Below are positions 7,826-15,519 of a stretch of 29,715 nt of DNA, piece by piece. Numbering within the stretch: position 1 is the stretch's first letter; every line of letters starts with the position of its first letter. This DNA comes from Marinilactibacillus sp042660675 (GTDB lineage Bacteria > Bacillota > Bacilli > Lactobacillales > Carnobacteriaceae_A). The stretch is from NCBI RefSeq assembly GCF_042660675.1, contig NZ_JBHSUL010000014.1:1-29715 (forward strand), given 5' to 3'. The position numbers and the translations under genes were made by a program. A model generated the notes under the pieces. That model had not been told where the DNA came from and searched no databases. It saw nothing but the letters and a program-made list of their open reading frames with translations.

Positions 7826-8803
7826 ATGAAATTAGGTATTTTAGGCGCTGGAATGATTGTTAGAGATTTTTTGAGTATGGTTGTGGATTTACCACAAATC
7901 GAACTTAAAGGAATTATGGGAACTGAAACAGACTTGCCGAATATGGAAGAATTCAAAGACACCTATAAAATTGAACACATCTATACAGACATTGATGGGT
8001 GCTTGTCAAATGATGAAATTGATACAATCTATGTCGCTTTACCGAATCACTTGCACTATATGTTTACAAAGAAAGCATTAGAAGCAGGGAAGCATGTAAT
8101 TTGTGAGAAGCCATTTACATTAAGTTATGATCAGCTAGTTGAACTAGAAGCTCTTGCTTTAAGCAAAAATCTGATTCTTGTAGAAGCCATCACAAACCAA
8201 TATTTGACTAACTACAAAGAAATCAGAGAAGAATTGAAAACACTAGGAAATATCAAATTAGTGGAATGTAACTATTCTCAATATTCTTCAAGATATGATT
8301 TATTTAAAGAAGGCACGGTTCTTCCAGCATTCAACCCTAAAATGGGTGGAGGCGCCTTAATGGATATCAATATTTATAACATTCACTTTGTTGTTGGACT
8401 ATTTGGCGAGCCAGAAGCCGTTCATTACTTTGCAAATACTGAAAGAGGAATTGATACTTCCGGTACGCTGGTACTTGAGTATCCTAATACAAAAGTTGTT
8501 TGTATTGGTGCTAAAGATTCTACTTCAGAAATCCAGTCTACCATTCAAGGAACAGAAGGATCTATTATCGTAAAAGGTTCGACAAATATTGTTGATTCTT
8601 ACAAAAAGAATATCTACAAAGAAGAAGCAGAATTGGTTGACCATAAAGTACATCCACATAGAATGTACGAAGAATTCAAAGTGTTTGATAAAATCATCAA
8701 GAATCAAGACATTGAATTTGCAAAAGAACAACTAGACCATAGTAAAAAAGTGATGAGTATCGTCGAAAAAGCACTACAACACGCAGGTATTTCATTAGGC
8801 TAA
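7826..8803 (+). CDS. Second Gfo/Idh/MocA family oxidoreductase
   Basis: NAD(P)-dependent dehydrogenase, 325 aa. The nucleotide motif LGILGAGMIVRDFL is at the N terminus, followed by VALPNHLHYMFTKKAL and the signature ICEKPFTLS near residues 92-100. In the C-terminal half GGGALMDINIYNIHFV matches the conserved GGGAL(M)D...H block with the catalytic-site histidine. It differs clearly from the first oxidoreductase of the operon, so the two probably catalyse successive or opposite redox steps on related compounds. TAGGAG lies 7-8 nt before the ATG. It is last in the operon, before the terminator at 8816. The trans-1,2-dihydrobenzenediol dehydrogenase-like or glucose-fructose oxidoreductase-like subgroups are possible. 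Confidence 0.85.
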   Translation: MKLGILGAGMIVRDFLSMVVDLPQIELKGIMGTETDLPNMEEFKDTYKIEHIYTDIDGCLSNDEIDTIYVALPNHLHYMFTKKALEAGKHVICEKPFTLSYDQLVELEALALSKNLILVEAITNQYLTNYKEIREELKTLGNIKLVECNYSQYSSRYDLFKEGTVLPAFNPKMGGGALMDINIYNIHFVVGLFGEPEAVHYFANTERGIDTSGTLVLEYPNTKVVCIGAKDSTSEIQSTIQGTEGSIIVKGSTNIVDSYKKNIYKEEAELVDHKVHPHRMYEEFKVFDKIIKNQDIEFAKEQLDHSKKVMSIVEKALQHAGISLG

Positions 8804-8815
8804 GCTAGATTATAT

Positions 8816-8876
8816 AAAAAGCCATTCCTATCTATTCTTGATTCAATGAGTCAGGAATAAAAGGGAGTGGCTTTTT
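8816..8876 (+). terminator. Terminator of the Gfo/Idh operon
   Basis: AAAAAGCCATTCC (from 8816) pairs with GGAGTGGCTTTTT (to 8876) with a single wobble. An inner ATTCTTGA/TCAGGAAT stem (8834-8841 and 8851-8858) makes a branched, stable hairpin. Confidence 0.85.
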
Positions 8877-8970
8877 GTGTACAAGTGGGTAAAGATGCTA
8901 AAACGCGTGATTCCATTCTAAAATCAGAGTATGTTATGCTAGAAAAAAAGAAAGGGGAGTGTCTGTCTAA

Positions 8971-9549
8971 ATGACAATATTCAAGGGAATTAAACAAGAA
9001 ATCATGGAAGATCCTTTAAATCAAACCTTTACGGATCGAGGGGTTCCCCCTTTATTCAAAGCCTCAAGAGATGCCACAATTGCGATTGTCGGTCAAGCGC
9101 CAGGCCGAAAAGCAGAAGAAACACAGTTATTCTGGAACGATCCTAGTGGAGACCGTTTGCGTGACTGGATGGGGATCACTAGAGAACAATTTTATACAAC
9201 AGACAAAATCGCTCACCTACCTATGGACTTTTACTATCCGGGCAAGGCAAAATCTGGAGATGTCCCACCACGCAAAGGATTCGCCGAAAAATGGCATCCT
9301 CGTTTACTGGAAGAGATGCCAAAGCTGGAAACGATTATTCTGATTGGAGCATACGCTCAAAAATATTATTTAGGCAAGCGGCGTGAAAAGACATTAACAG
9401 AAACCGTCAGAAATTTTGAACGTTATCTGCCAGAATACTTACCGCTCGTGCATCCTTCGCCATTGAATCATGGATGGTTGAACAGAAACCCGTGGTTTGT
9501 GGAAGAAGTCGTGCCAGAGCTCAGAAAGCTGGTCGCAATCGTCTTATAA
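8971..9549 (+). CDS. Uracil-DNA glycosylase family protein
   Basis: 192-aa protein of the UDG superfamily fold, which removes uracil or damaged bases from DNA; members of this subgroup are mostly untested. Seen: the first motif IAIVGQAPGRKAEET, which corresponds to the GxxPG water/uracil-binding loop, and HPSPLNHGWLNRNPW near the C terminus, matching the HPSP(L) DNA-intercalation loop of the superfamily. There are no Cys residues for an iron-sulphur cluster, so it is not a family 4 or 5 enzyme. AAGGGGAG precedes the ATG at 8971 with a longish 11-nt spacing. Its last six bases overlap the convergent SDR gene, with no terminator between. It is possibly a single-strand or thermophile-type relative; substrate uncertain. 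Confidence 0.78.
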   Translation: MTIFKGIKQEIMEDPLNQTFTDRGVPPLFKASRDATIAIVGQAPGRKAEETQLFWNDPSGDRLRDWMGITREQFYTTDKIAHLPMDFYYPGKAKSGDVPPRKGFAEKWHPRLLEEMPKLETIILIGAYAQKYYLGKRREKTLTETVRNFERYLPEYLPLVHPSPLNHGWLNRNPWFVEEVVPELRKLVAIVL

Positions 9550-10386
9550 GTTTGATAAACCGAGTTCTTCGAGTGTAGCGTCAATGAATTTCCGACGCAT
9601 CAAGAAATCGCTTCCGTGTTTTTTAACAGCTGTGACCGTTCCTTCATCTGAATAGACACCGGCATATATTTCAGGTTGTTCAACAGCCGAAATGACTGAT
9701 TGGCTGCCTTGTTCGATTGTTACAAAAAATGGAGACAATAAGCCGAAGATCAAATTGCCTACTTTTTGGCTTACGTTATTTTTCCCGATATTCGTTGACA
9801 CCATTCCAGGATGAACGGCAGTGACTTTGAGCCCCTTTTTGGAGTACATTTCATGTAATTCCTGTGCGAGATAAAGGGTGCCGAGTTTAGATCGACCATA
9901 ACCGGTAATCGGATCAAAGTGTTTAGGATTAAAGAAAGGTTCTTTCATTGGAACAAATTTATAGGCTCCGGATGAAACGATCACAATCTGTTTGCGTAGA
10001 CTATTCTCTACTAACGGCAATAGTTCGTGTGTCAGTAGGAAAGGACCTAAATAATTCGTGGCCATCATCAATTCGTAGCCATCTACACTTTTCTTTCTAC
10101 TTGTAGAAACCATACCAGCATTATTGATGAGACAGTCAATATAAGTATAACGATCACGGATCGTTGCCGCAGCCGCTTTGACAGAAGCTAAGTCGCTCAG
10201 GTCACATTCAATGAGTTCTACATATACCGAGGAATTGGCCTCTAACAGTTCTTTTTTCAGACGTTCTCCTTTTTCTAGATTCCGACAAAGTAGAAGTATG
10301 CGATCAAATTTTGACGCGAGAACTTTGACTGTGCCTCGACCAATTCCTGAAGTTGGACCAGTGATAGCTAAAATAGATTCAGACAT
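9544..10386 (-). CDS. Short-chain dehydrogenase/reductase (SDR)
   Basis: 280-aa classical-type SDR, related to the retinol dehydrogenase/WWOX-like subgroup. NAD(P) motif TGPTSGIG at residues 9-16, NNAG at about 89-92, catalytic Ser in IVIVSSGAYKF and the YGRSK catalytic pair (Tyr, Lys). The Asn of the tetrad is present in MMATNYLG. Arg in LLLCRNLEK after beta-2 suggests NADP(H) preference. AGGAGG lies 6 nt before the start. It lies 30 bp downstream of the Crp/Fnr gene in the same direction, so the two are likely cotranscribed and the SDR may be a target of that regulator. The natural substrate is unknown. Confidence 0.85.
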   Translation of the reverse strand: MSESILAITGPTSGIGRGTVKVLASKFDRILLLCRNLEKGERLKKELLEANSSVYVELIECDLSDLASVKAAAATIRDRYTYIDCLINNAGMVSTSRKKSVDGYELMMATNYLGPFLLTHELLPLVENSLRKQIVIVSSGAYKFVPMKEPFFNPKHFDPITGYGRSKLGTLYLAQELHEMYSKKGLKVTAVHPGMVSTNIGKNNVSQKVGNLIFGLLSPFFVTIEQGSQSVISAVEQPEIYAGVYSDEGTVTAVKKHGSDFLMRRKFIDATLEELGLSNL

Positions 10387-10416
10387 ACGATTCCTCCTAT
10401 AATAATGAATTGACCA

Positions 10417-11085
10417 TTAAAGACTTACAGTACTCGACAACTCTTCTAACGCTTTATAATCCAAAATTGTATAATGATTTTTGTGTTTCTCTATGATCTG
10501 TGCTTCTCGAAAACTTGTGATGGTACGCAATAAATGTCGATAACTCACGTTCAAGATAACTGCACAAGTGGTTAGTTGGTAAGCGAAGGTGTGGTCTCTT
10601 TCATGTTCTAAAATGAATTTTGCAAGGCGAGTTTCTACTGGCTCGGTCAGAGAGTTGGCCAGATTAACCCCAGAATTCAGTCGAAAACTCAATATTTGAC
10701 AGATACTTTGAAGAAATTTGACATCATTTTGAAGAGTCTGGCGGTACTGCTTCAAGCTGATGGCCAAGCAGACACAAGACGTCATTGCTTTTACATTACT
10801 TTGAGGCGTCATTTCCCATAGAGAGGAAGCTTCTCCAAGCAAGGTAGCGGGATGAGAGTAATCGATACAAATGTTTTGCGTATCAGATGAATAAGAGTAA
10901 ATCATCACTGTGCCTTCGACCAGAAAATAAAGGTAATCCGAGCTGGTTTCTGTTTGAATCAAGTGTTCATCTTTATCGAATGTATAAAGACTGGCGATAG
11001 ATAAAAGATCTGTATCCATATAAGATTGTAGGTTATGTTGTTTGATGTAATCTATTAATTGTTCATCACGATTCAGTTTAATCAT
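10417..11085 (-). CDS. Crp/Fnr family transcriptional regulator (YeiL-like)
   Basis: 222-aa regulator. About residues 20-115 form the cNMP-binding beta-barrel (DYLYFLVEGTVMIYSYSSD, GEASSLWEM), followed by the long dimer helix and a C-terminal winged HTH at about 155-205 with recognition helix NVSYRHLLRTI. No N-terminal Cys cluster is present, so it is not a [4Fe-4S] Fnr sensor. The cAMP-contact pattern of E. coli CRP is not kept, so the signal is unknown. The recognition-helix Glu of CRP (Glu181) is replaced, so a classical TGTGA target is not assured. A ribosome site (GAGGAG) lies about 11 nt before the ATG. It diverges from the PhnD-like gene, which carries a CRP-like box upstream. Confidence 0.82.
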   Translation of the reverse strand: MIKLNRDEQLIDYIKQHNLQSYMDTDLLSIASLYTFDKDEHLIQTETSSDYLYFLVEGTVMIYSYSSDTQNICIDYSHPATLLGEASSLWEMTPQSNVKAMTSCVCLAISLKQYRQTLQNDVKFLQSICQILSFRLNSGVNLANSLTEPVETRLAKFILEHERDHTFAYQLTTCAVILNVSYRHLLRTITSFREAQIIEKHKNHYTILDYKALEELSSTVSL

Positions 11086-11119
11086 TGAGATGAGAACTCC
11101 TCAAATTGGTTTTATTTTT

Positions 11120-11148
11120 ATTATAAAGGATTCAGTTATGCACCACAA
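11120..11148 (-). promoter_or_regulatory. Promoter of the Crp/Fnr-SDR operon
   Basis: On the - strand, TTGTGG (complement of 11143-11148), a 17-bp spacer and a perfect TATAAT (complement of 11120-11125). Transcription would begin about 30 nt before the regulator's ATG. Confidence 0.6.
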
Positions 11149-11199
11149 TGCGAACGAAGGTGGATTACAGGTGTTAAACGTATGTAAAAATAATGTAAA

Positions 11200-11215
11200 T
11201 GTGACACGCGTCACT
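11200..11215 (+). promoter_or_regulatory. CRP/FNR-like palindrome upstream of the PhnD-like gene
   Basis: TGTGA-CACGCG-TCACT contains the perfect palindrome GTGAC-N4-GTCAC and matches the CRP-type half-site spacing. Its centre (11207.5) is about 41.5 bp before the start expected from the -10 at 11237-11242. That is the classic position for a class II activator replacing a weak -35. Confidence 0.6.
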
Positions 11216-11236
11216 TCAAGAAAACCTGAAAATTGT

Positions 11237-11263
11237 TATGATAGAACAGTACTAGATACTAGT
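11237..11263 (+). promoter_or_regulatory. -10 element and ACTAG palindrome before the PhnD-like gene
   Basis: TATGAT at 11237-11242 serves as the -10, with no good -35 (TTCAAG at 11215-11220). ACTAG-ATA-CTAGT at 11251-11263 is a perfect small palindrome placed right after the predicted transcription start. It may be an operator or a leader hairpin. Confidence 0.45.
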
Positions 11264-11283
11264 TCAAGCAGGAGGAGAAAAGA

Positions 11284-12195
11284 ATGGCGTTCAAGCGATT
11301 AGCACAAGGTTTGGTTGGTTTGTCATTATTAGCAGTACTGTCAGCATGTGGAAACTCAGGGGATGAAGCAGATAATGCGCTCGTGGTTCAATTTGTACCA
11401 ACGAACAATGATGGGACGATGGAAGCAAAATCAGAGCCATTTGCAGACTACCTTTCCGAAAAACTAGATCGTGATGTTGAAGTTACGGTAGCAACAGATT
11501 ATTCCGCTATTGTAGAAGCAATGGATTCCGGGCAGGTCGATATCGGTATCATGCCACCAGCCGCTTATGTTCAGGCGAGAGAAACAGATGGCGCTGAAGC
11601 GATACTGACTTCACAACTAGGGGATTACGATCAAGAAACCGGCCTTCCGCTAGAAGGAGAACTGACAAACACATTCAAAGGGGAAATCCTGGTTCGTACG
11701 GATAGTGATATAGAATCTCTAGAAGATCTAAAAGGCAAGAATATCATCACTTTAAGTCCGACTTCCGCAAGTGGTTACATTTATCCAATTGCAGAGATGA
11801 GAGAAGTCGGAATCGATCCGACGAATGAAGTGACCATGACGACAGTCAGTGATATTCCAAGCGAACTGTCAGCTGTGCTAAGCGAACAAGCCGATGCTGC
11901 TTTTGTATTTGAAGGTGCTCGAAATGTATTTGCTTCTTTCTTTACGGAAGATGACCTGTTCGAGGAATTAAGAGTCCTTTATTTAACTGAAGGCGATATT
12001 CCAAACGATGCGATCGCTGTGCAACCAGATATGGACGCAGATTTGAAAGAAGAAATCAAATCAGTCTTCTTGAATATGAAAGATGAAGAAGAAGGCTCGG
12101 AAGCTATGGCTATATGGGGGCACCAAGGGTATGAGGAAGCGGCTGACTCAGCGTATGACACTATTCGTGAGTACACTGAAAAAGCCGGCCAATAA
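11284..12195 (+). CDS. PhnD-type phosphate/phosphonate-binding lipoprotein (orphan)
   Basis: Surface-anchored solute-binding protein of the PhnD/PtxB type, the binding component for phosphonate, phosphite or a similar anion. It is 303 aa. The N terminus has a lipoprotein signal with lipobox LSAC (lipidated Cys22), followed by an acidic linker. The family core is clear: LVVQFVPTNNDG, IMPPAAYVQA, TFKGEILVRTDS, LKGKNIITLSPTSASGY with the Ser/Thr-rich anion loop, and AAFVFEGAR near the end of lobe 2. AGGAGG lies 8 nt upstream of the ATG. No ATPase or permease of a Phn/Ptx transporter follows, so partners must be elsewhere or it has a sensing role. Regulation: CRP-like box and divergent Crp/Fnr gene upstream. 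Confidence 0.85.
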   Translation: MAFKRLAQGLVGLSLLAVLSACGNSGDEADNALVVQFVPTNNDGTMEAKSEPFADYLSEKLDRDVEVTVATDYSAIVEAMDSGQVDIGIMPPAAYVQARETDGAEAILTSQLGDYDQETGLPLEGELTNTFKGEILVRTDSDIESLEDLKGKNIITLSPTSASGYIYPIAEMREVGIDPTNEVTMTTVSDIPSELSAVLSEQADAAFVFEGARNVFASFFTEDDLFEELRVLYLTEGDIPNDAIAVQPDMDADLKEEIKSVFLNMKDEEEGSEAMAIWGHQGYEEAADSAYDTIREYTEKAGQ

Positions 12196-12199
12196 AAGT

Positions 12200-12414
12200 A
12201 ATGATCGATAGTAGAGGATCGTCCATTGCTTGATTCAGAAAGAGTCATTGAGAGGATCTTTCTGAATCTTCAGCCAGAGTAGAGGCTGGTCTGAATGTAT
12301 ATAAAACTAAGATAAAGTGTGCACCTAAAAGGTTTTTGAGAGGATTTTTCAAGGTGCCGTATAAACGTGGAGTAGAATAAATACCGTCTTGATGGGGATC
12401 ATGGCGGTATTTAT
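12200..12414 (+). ncRNA. Candidate structured RNA: five consecutive hairpins
   Basis: This fills the gap between the PhnD-like gene and the metallophosphoesterase. H1 (12200-12227): AATG/CATT and CGAT/ATCG around loop AGTAGAGG. H2 (12232-12268): perfect 12-bp stem, loop GTCATTGAGAGGA. H3 (12271-12288): CAGCC/GGCTG, loop AGAGTAGA. H4 (12321-12357): GCACCT/AGGTGC, with TTGAGAGGAT inside. H5 (12377-12414): ATAAATACCG/CGGTATTTAT with an inner TGAT-GGGG-ATCA. GTAGAGG recurs in H1 and H3 and TTGAGAGGAT in H2 and H4, as if a two-hairpin unit had duplicated. It matches no riboswitch or T-box I can recognise. It may be a 3' UTR, an sRNA, or a leader of the next gene. Strand is inferred from the flanking genes. 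Confidence 0.5.
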
Positions 12415-12458
12415 AGTTGTTTCTAGCTACGTAATTTGAGGAAAGAAATTGAGTATAG

Positions 12459-13262
12459 ATGAATATAGTACACATATCTGATATCCACTTCAGAAAAACC
12501 TATGAACAGAGCAGTGAAGGATACAAGGGGATGTTGGCTAATATGCAAAGTCCCCTTATTCCACTTACAGAGTGTCTGGAAGAAATTCGCAACAAACAGG
12601 AAATTGATCTTCTAATCATTAGTGGAGACTTAACAGATGATGGAGAGGCAGAAGATTATCGATTCCTGAAAAAAGCGATTAGAAAGATCATCGGTGACAC
12701 GAAAGTGATTGTTACCTTAGGAAATCACGACATCAAAAGACAGTTTCGAGAAGGCTGGCTAAACGAATCACCGTCTGATGAACCGTATAATTTTATTGAA
12801 ACATTTGAAGACTTTCATGTTATTTCGTTTGATAGTGCCGTTTACGAGAATTCCAATGGACACGTTAGTGATAACCAACTGAAATGGTTAGACCAAGCGC
12901 TAGAGCGTACACAGGATAAGCCAGTAATGTTGGTGACACATCACCACTTAATAGAGCAGCAAAGCTCTATCCCAAGTCTGCCAGAAGGTAAGCAAGTATT
13001 AGAAAGACTACAAGGCAACAATACACTGTGTATTCTAAGTGGACATACGCATCATGCTTATAAAACAAAAGTTGAAAACGTACCGTATTTCACGGTTGTA
13101 GGGATGTCTTTTGTAGGAGAAGAGATAGGGGAGTTTCGGATTCAGTTTGAAGAAAAATATGGTTACAACACTTATCAAATCGAAAACGGTCAAATTAAAC
13201 ACACAGAACACCAAATAATCTCAACAGGAAAACAGTTGAAGATAGTCGATATGAATCAATAA
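12459..13262 (+). CDS. Metallophosphoesterase (CpdA-like)
   Basis: 267-aa calcineurin-like phosphoesterase with a two-metal centre. All five signature blocks are present: HISDIHF (residues 5-11), SGDLTDDG, LGNHD, THHH and SGHTHH. This arrangement fits the class that includes CpdA (cyclic nucleotide phosphodiesterase), but the true substrate could be another phosphodiester or nucleotide. No signal peptide: cytoplasmic. The start at 12459 is forced by an in-frame stop immediately upstream; the nearest SD-like GAGG is 17 nt away, so translation initiation may be weak or depend on leader structure. The hairpin array lies just upstream, and a strong terminator follows. Confidence 0.85.
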   Translation: MNIVHISDIHFRKTYEQSSEGYKGMLANMQSPLIPLTECLEEIRNKQEIDLLIISGDLTDDGEAEDYRFLKKAIRKIIGDTKVIVTLGNHDIKRQFREGWLNESPSDEPYNFIETFEDFHVISFDSAVYENSNGHVSDNQLKWLDQALERTQDKPVMLVTHHHLIEQQSSIPSLPEGKQVLERLQGNNTLCILSGHTHHAYKTKVENVPYFTVVGMSFVGEEIGEFRIQFEEKYGYNTYQIENGQIKHTEHQIISTGKQLKIVDMNQ

Positions 13263-13307
13263 AAAAATCCCGAAGTTCGAGCGAGAGCGCTGACTTTGGG
13301 ATTTTTT
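13262..13307 (+). terminator. Terminator after the metallophosphoesterase
   Basis: AAAAAATCCC (13262-13271) pairs with GGGATTTTTT (13298-13307), with inner AAGT/ACTT. It begins at the stop codon of the gene. Confidence 0.85.
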
Positions 13308-13405
13308 ATATTTTCCAATATTCCTTCTATTCGAGTCAGACAAAAAGGGTTAGAAATTTGGAAGAAAATATAGTAAAATACTAATCATTAGAATGTGAGG
13401 GTTTT

Positions 13406-13750
13406 ATGATGGATTTAACAACAGAGTTAGTAACGACAGTTAGTATGATATCGGGTGCGATATTATATAAAAAATTAGATCGGACAAATAAAATAAATAG
13501 AATTGCATATGCTATTTTTTGGTATTCTGTAATATTGCAAACAGCAACAGCTTTTTTAGAACCAGTATTGGGCAATACACTTGGGATTAGAGTTATTTTC
13601 ATTATTGCAATGATTTGTGCGCTAGTATTTCTGGCAGTAAGAATCAGATTTATTAATTTGTCTAAATTTTACAAAGGGACTACTATCGTCCTACGTGCGA
13701 GTTTGATATTGAGCTTTGCTAGTTTCTGTATTTTTCTTTTGAGTGCGTAA
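13406..13750 (+). CDS. Small hypothetical membrane protein
   Basis: 114 aa, not recognised. It starts at ATG 13406 (or 13409), 4 nt after GAGGG. The protein is almost wholly hydrophobic, with probably three or four membrane helices: about 7-22 (weak), 33-52 (IAYAIFWYSVILQTATAF), 58-78 (GIRVIFIIAMICALVFLAVRI) and 92-112. Short basic segments (LYKKLDRTNKINR, RIRFINLSKFYKG) separate them. No motif suggests a function. It stands alone between a terminator on its left and a hairpin terminator 57 nt after its end. The ribosome site and hydrophobic periodicity support a real gene. Confidence 0.6.
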   Translation: MMDLTTELVTTVSMISGAILYKKLDRTNKINRIAYAIFWYSVILQTATAFLEPVLGNTLGIRVIFIIAMICALVFLAVRIRFINLSKFYKGTTIVLRASLILSFASFCIFLLSA

Positions 13751-13806
13751 TGAGTGTATATTTAAAGAGTCGAAAATACATATTGATTAATTAAGACAGA
13801 ATAGGA

Positions 13807-13839
13807 GACGTCGATGAGTAAACTTATCGACGTCTTTTT
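13807..13839 (+). terminator. Terminator containing a mini start site
   Basis: GACGTCGAT (13807-13815) pairs with ATCGACGTC (13826-13834), with AGT/ACT extending the stem, followed by TTTTT. Oddly, AGGAG (13803-13807) and an ATG (13814) begin an 11-codon frame (MSKLIDVFLSL) that runs through the hairpin to a TAG at 13847. Confidence 0.75.
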
Positions 13840-14150
13840 ATCGCTTTAGAAAGTATTTATATAATAACATTTATAATTAGAGTTCATTGTTTTATGATGG
13901 AATATTTGTAAAATGTACTGATTAACATGGAATTGAGGATGAGAGTAAGAATTAGCCAGTTAAAGGATATAAATAATATCGTAAAGGAAATAGAAATATC
14001 TTCAACTATAGATTATATTAAAAATTATTCATTATAAACCGCTTAATATACATTTATACAGCTTATTTTTGTATAATAATAGAATATAATTGTGATTAAA
14101 TTGTATATATGCTACGCTAATAATCGACTAAAATAGGAGGTTCCAACGAA
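13840..14150. other. AT-rich gap upstream of the YjiH-type gene
   Basis: No convincing full gene. It is very AT-rich and holds two TATAAT hexamers (14072-14077 and 14085-14090) without good -35 partners, any of which could drive the next gene. It also holds the 36-codon fragment listed separately. The AGGAGG before the next gene is near its right end. Confidence 0.5.
13927..14037 (+). pseudogene. 36-codon fragment resembling a GNAT N terminus
   Basis: The frame reads MELRMRVRISQLKDINNIVKEIEI and then ends after about 12 more residues. The start RVRISQLKDINNIV resembles the first strand and helix of GNAT acetyltransferases, but nothing of the acetyl-CoA fold follows and no ribosome site precedes the ATG. 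Best read as a decayed stub or chance. Confidence 0.2.
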
Positions 14151-15506
14151 ATGGCCACTAAATTAAAATTTGTTTTGTTATCATTACTTGGCTTTATATT
14201 TTTTCTAGTACCGTTCACGATTAATGGCGAGAGTAGTATACTGATTTCTCACATCGTAACCTTTGTAAATACTCAGATTTTTGACGCATTTATCTTGTTT
14301 ACAGTAGCGTGTTCTTGGATTGTTTTACTTGGAACAATCATCTTTACTTTTTATACTTCGAAAAGTGAGTATCTAAACTCGGTTTTCAAAGCTTCTCCAT
14401 TGAACGTTTTTTTAAGAATTGTAGGATCATTTCTTTACTTAATGGTTATCAATAGGTGGTTTGAACAGTTCGCTATAGGACAAGCAATTTTAGACGGCGG
14501 AACTGGAGGAACGATGGCAGGAGATGGTGGCTTACTAACAACGCTTTATATCACGTTCTTTGTTGGGATATTAGCTCTTCCGTTATTAACGCATTTTGGA
14601 ATCGTGGAATTTATGGGTGTTTTACTTGGACCGATTATGGAGAAAGTGTTCAAGGTTCCCGGGTACTCTACGATTGATGCCATTGCTTCTTTTGTTGGAG
14701 ATGGGACGATCGGTATTGTTGTGACGGACACCCAATATCAAAGAGGCTACTATAGTCAAAGAGAAGCCTACATCATTTCAACGAGTTTTTCGATTGTAGG
14801 AATCGCTTTTGCGGCAGCGGTTGCGCAAGAGTTAGGTTTCGGGTCGATCTTTCCAATATTTTATGGATCGATCATTATAGTGACGCTTATTATTGCGTTT
14901 ATTACGGCACGTTTACCGCTAAAAAAATTCAAAAGAACGTATTATGAGAATCAAGAACCAAAAGCAGCGGATGTTCCCGAAGGCAAATCAACATTGAAAC
15001 ATGCCTATGACTCAGCCCTTGAACAAGCGGAATCTACTAAAATTGGAGAGGCTATTGTAGAAGCTTTGAAACATGTGATCAGTATATTTGTAGGTTTTCT
15101 ACCGATCATCATGGCTGTTGGAACATTTTCTCTAATCTTAGCAGAATATACACCGATCTTTGATATTATTAGTGCACCGCTCGTTTACGTATACGACTTC
15201 ATTGGATATAGCACGGAGGTTGCAAGACAAATGGCACCTGCTTCTCTAGCAGGATTTGCAGACATGTACTTGCCGGCATTATTTATCACAGATTCAGCTT
15301 CTGAGGCGTCTAGATTCTTTATTGGTGTACTGGCTTTTACACAACTTGTTTTTATGTCAGAGACGGGTATGATTCTAGTGAAAACAAAAATTGGTCTAAA
15401 CTTCTTAGACATTTTGAAAATTTTCTTATTCAGAACGATTATTTCCTTACCATTATTAGTCCTGTTAACCAATATTCTGGTAGCGATGAATATCATTTCG
15501 TTTTAA
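14151..15506 (+). CDS. YjiH family membrane protein with nucleoside-recognition (Gate) domains
   Basis: 451-aa integral membrane protein. About 9-11 membrane helices can be seen, starting with LKFVLLSLLGFIFFLVPFTI. Two stretches match the Gate fold of nucleoside transporters and spore proteins: VEFMGVLLGPIMEKVFKVPG with FVGDGTIGIVVTD (about residues 150-200), and IFVGFLPIIMAVGTFSLI with PASLAGFADMYLPALFITD (about 305-400). The family is conserved in Firmicutes but has no proven substrate; nucleoside or small-molecule transport is an inference from the fold. AGGAGG lies 9 nt before the ATG. It is a single gene before a strong terminator. Confidence 0.8.
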   Translation: MATKLKFVLLSLLGFIFFLVPFTINGESSILISHIVTFVNTQIFDAFILFTVACSWIVLLGTIIFTFYTSKSEYLNSVFKASPLNVFLRIVGSFLYLMVINRWFEQFAIGQAILDGGTGGTMAGDGGLLTTLYITFFVGILALPLLTHFGIVEFMGVLLGPIMEKVFKVPGYSTIDAIASFVGDGTIGIVVTDTQYQRGYYSQREAYIISTSFSIVGIAFAAAVAQELGFGSIFPIFYGSIIIVTLIIAFITARLPLKKFKRTYYENQEPKAADVPEGKSTLKHAYDSALEQAESTKIGEAIVEALKHVISIFVGFLPIIMAVGTFSLILAEYTPIFDIISAPLVYVYDFIGYSTEVARQMAPASLAGFADMYLPALFITDSASEASRFFIGVLAFTQLVFMSETGMILVKTKIGLNFLDILKIFLFRTIISLPLLVLLTNILVAMNIISF

Positions 15507-15519
15507 ATAGATTAAATTA

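Noticed and set aside
11090..11302. 70-codon frame running into the PhnD-like gene
   Set aside because: It crosses the regulatory region and overlaps the lipoprotein start in another frame; no ribosome site.
12200..12414. Known riboswitch or T-box in the hairpin array
   Set aside because: I looked for the T-box core, SAM, lysine, M-box, c-di-AMP and purine signatures and found none; kept only as an unassigned structured RNA.
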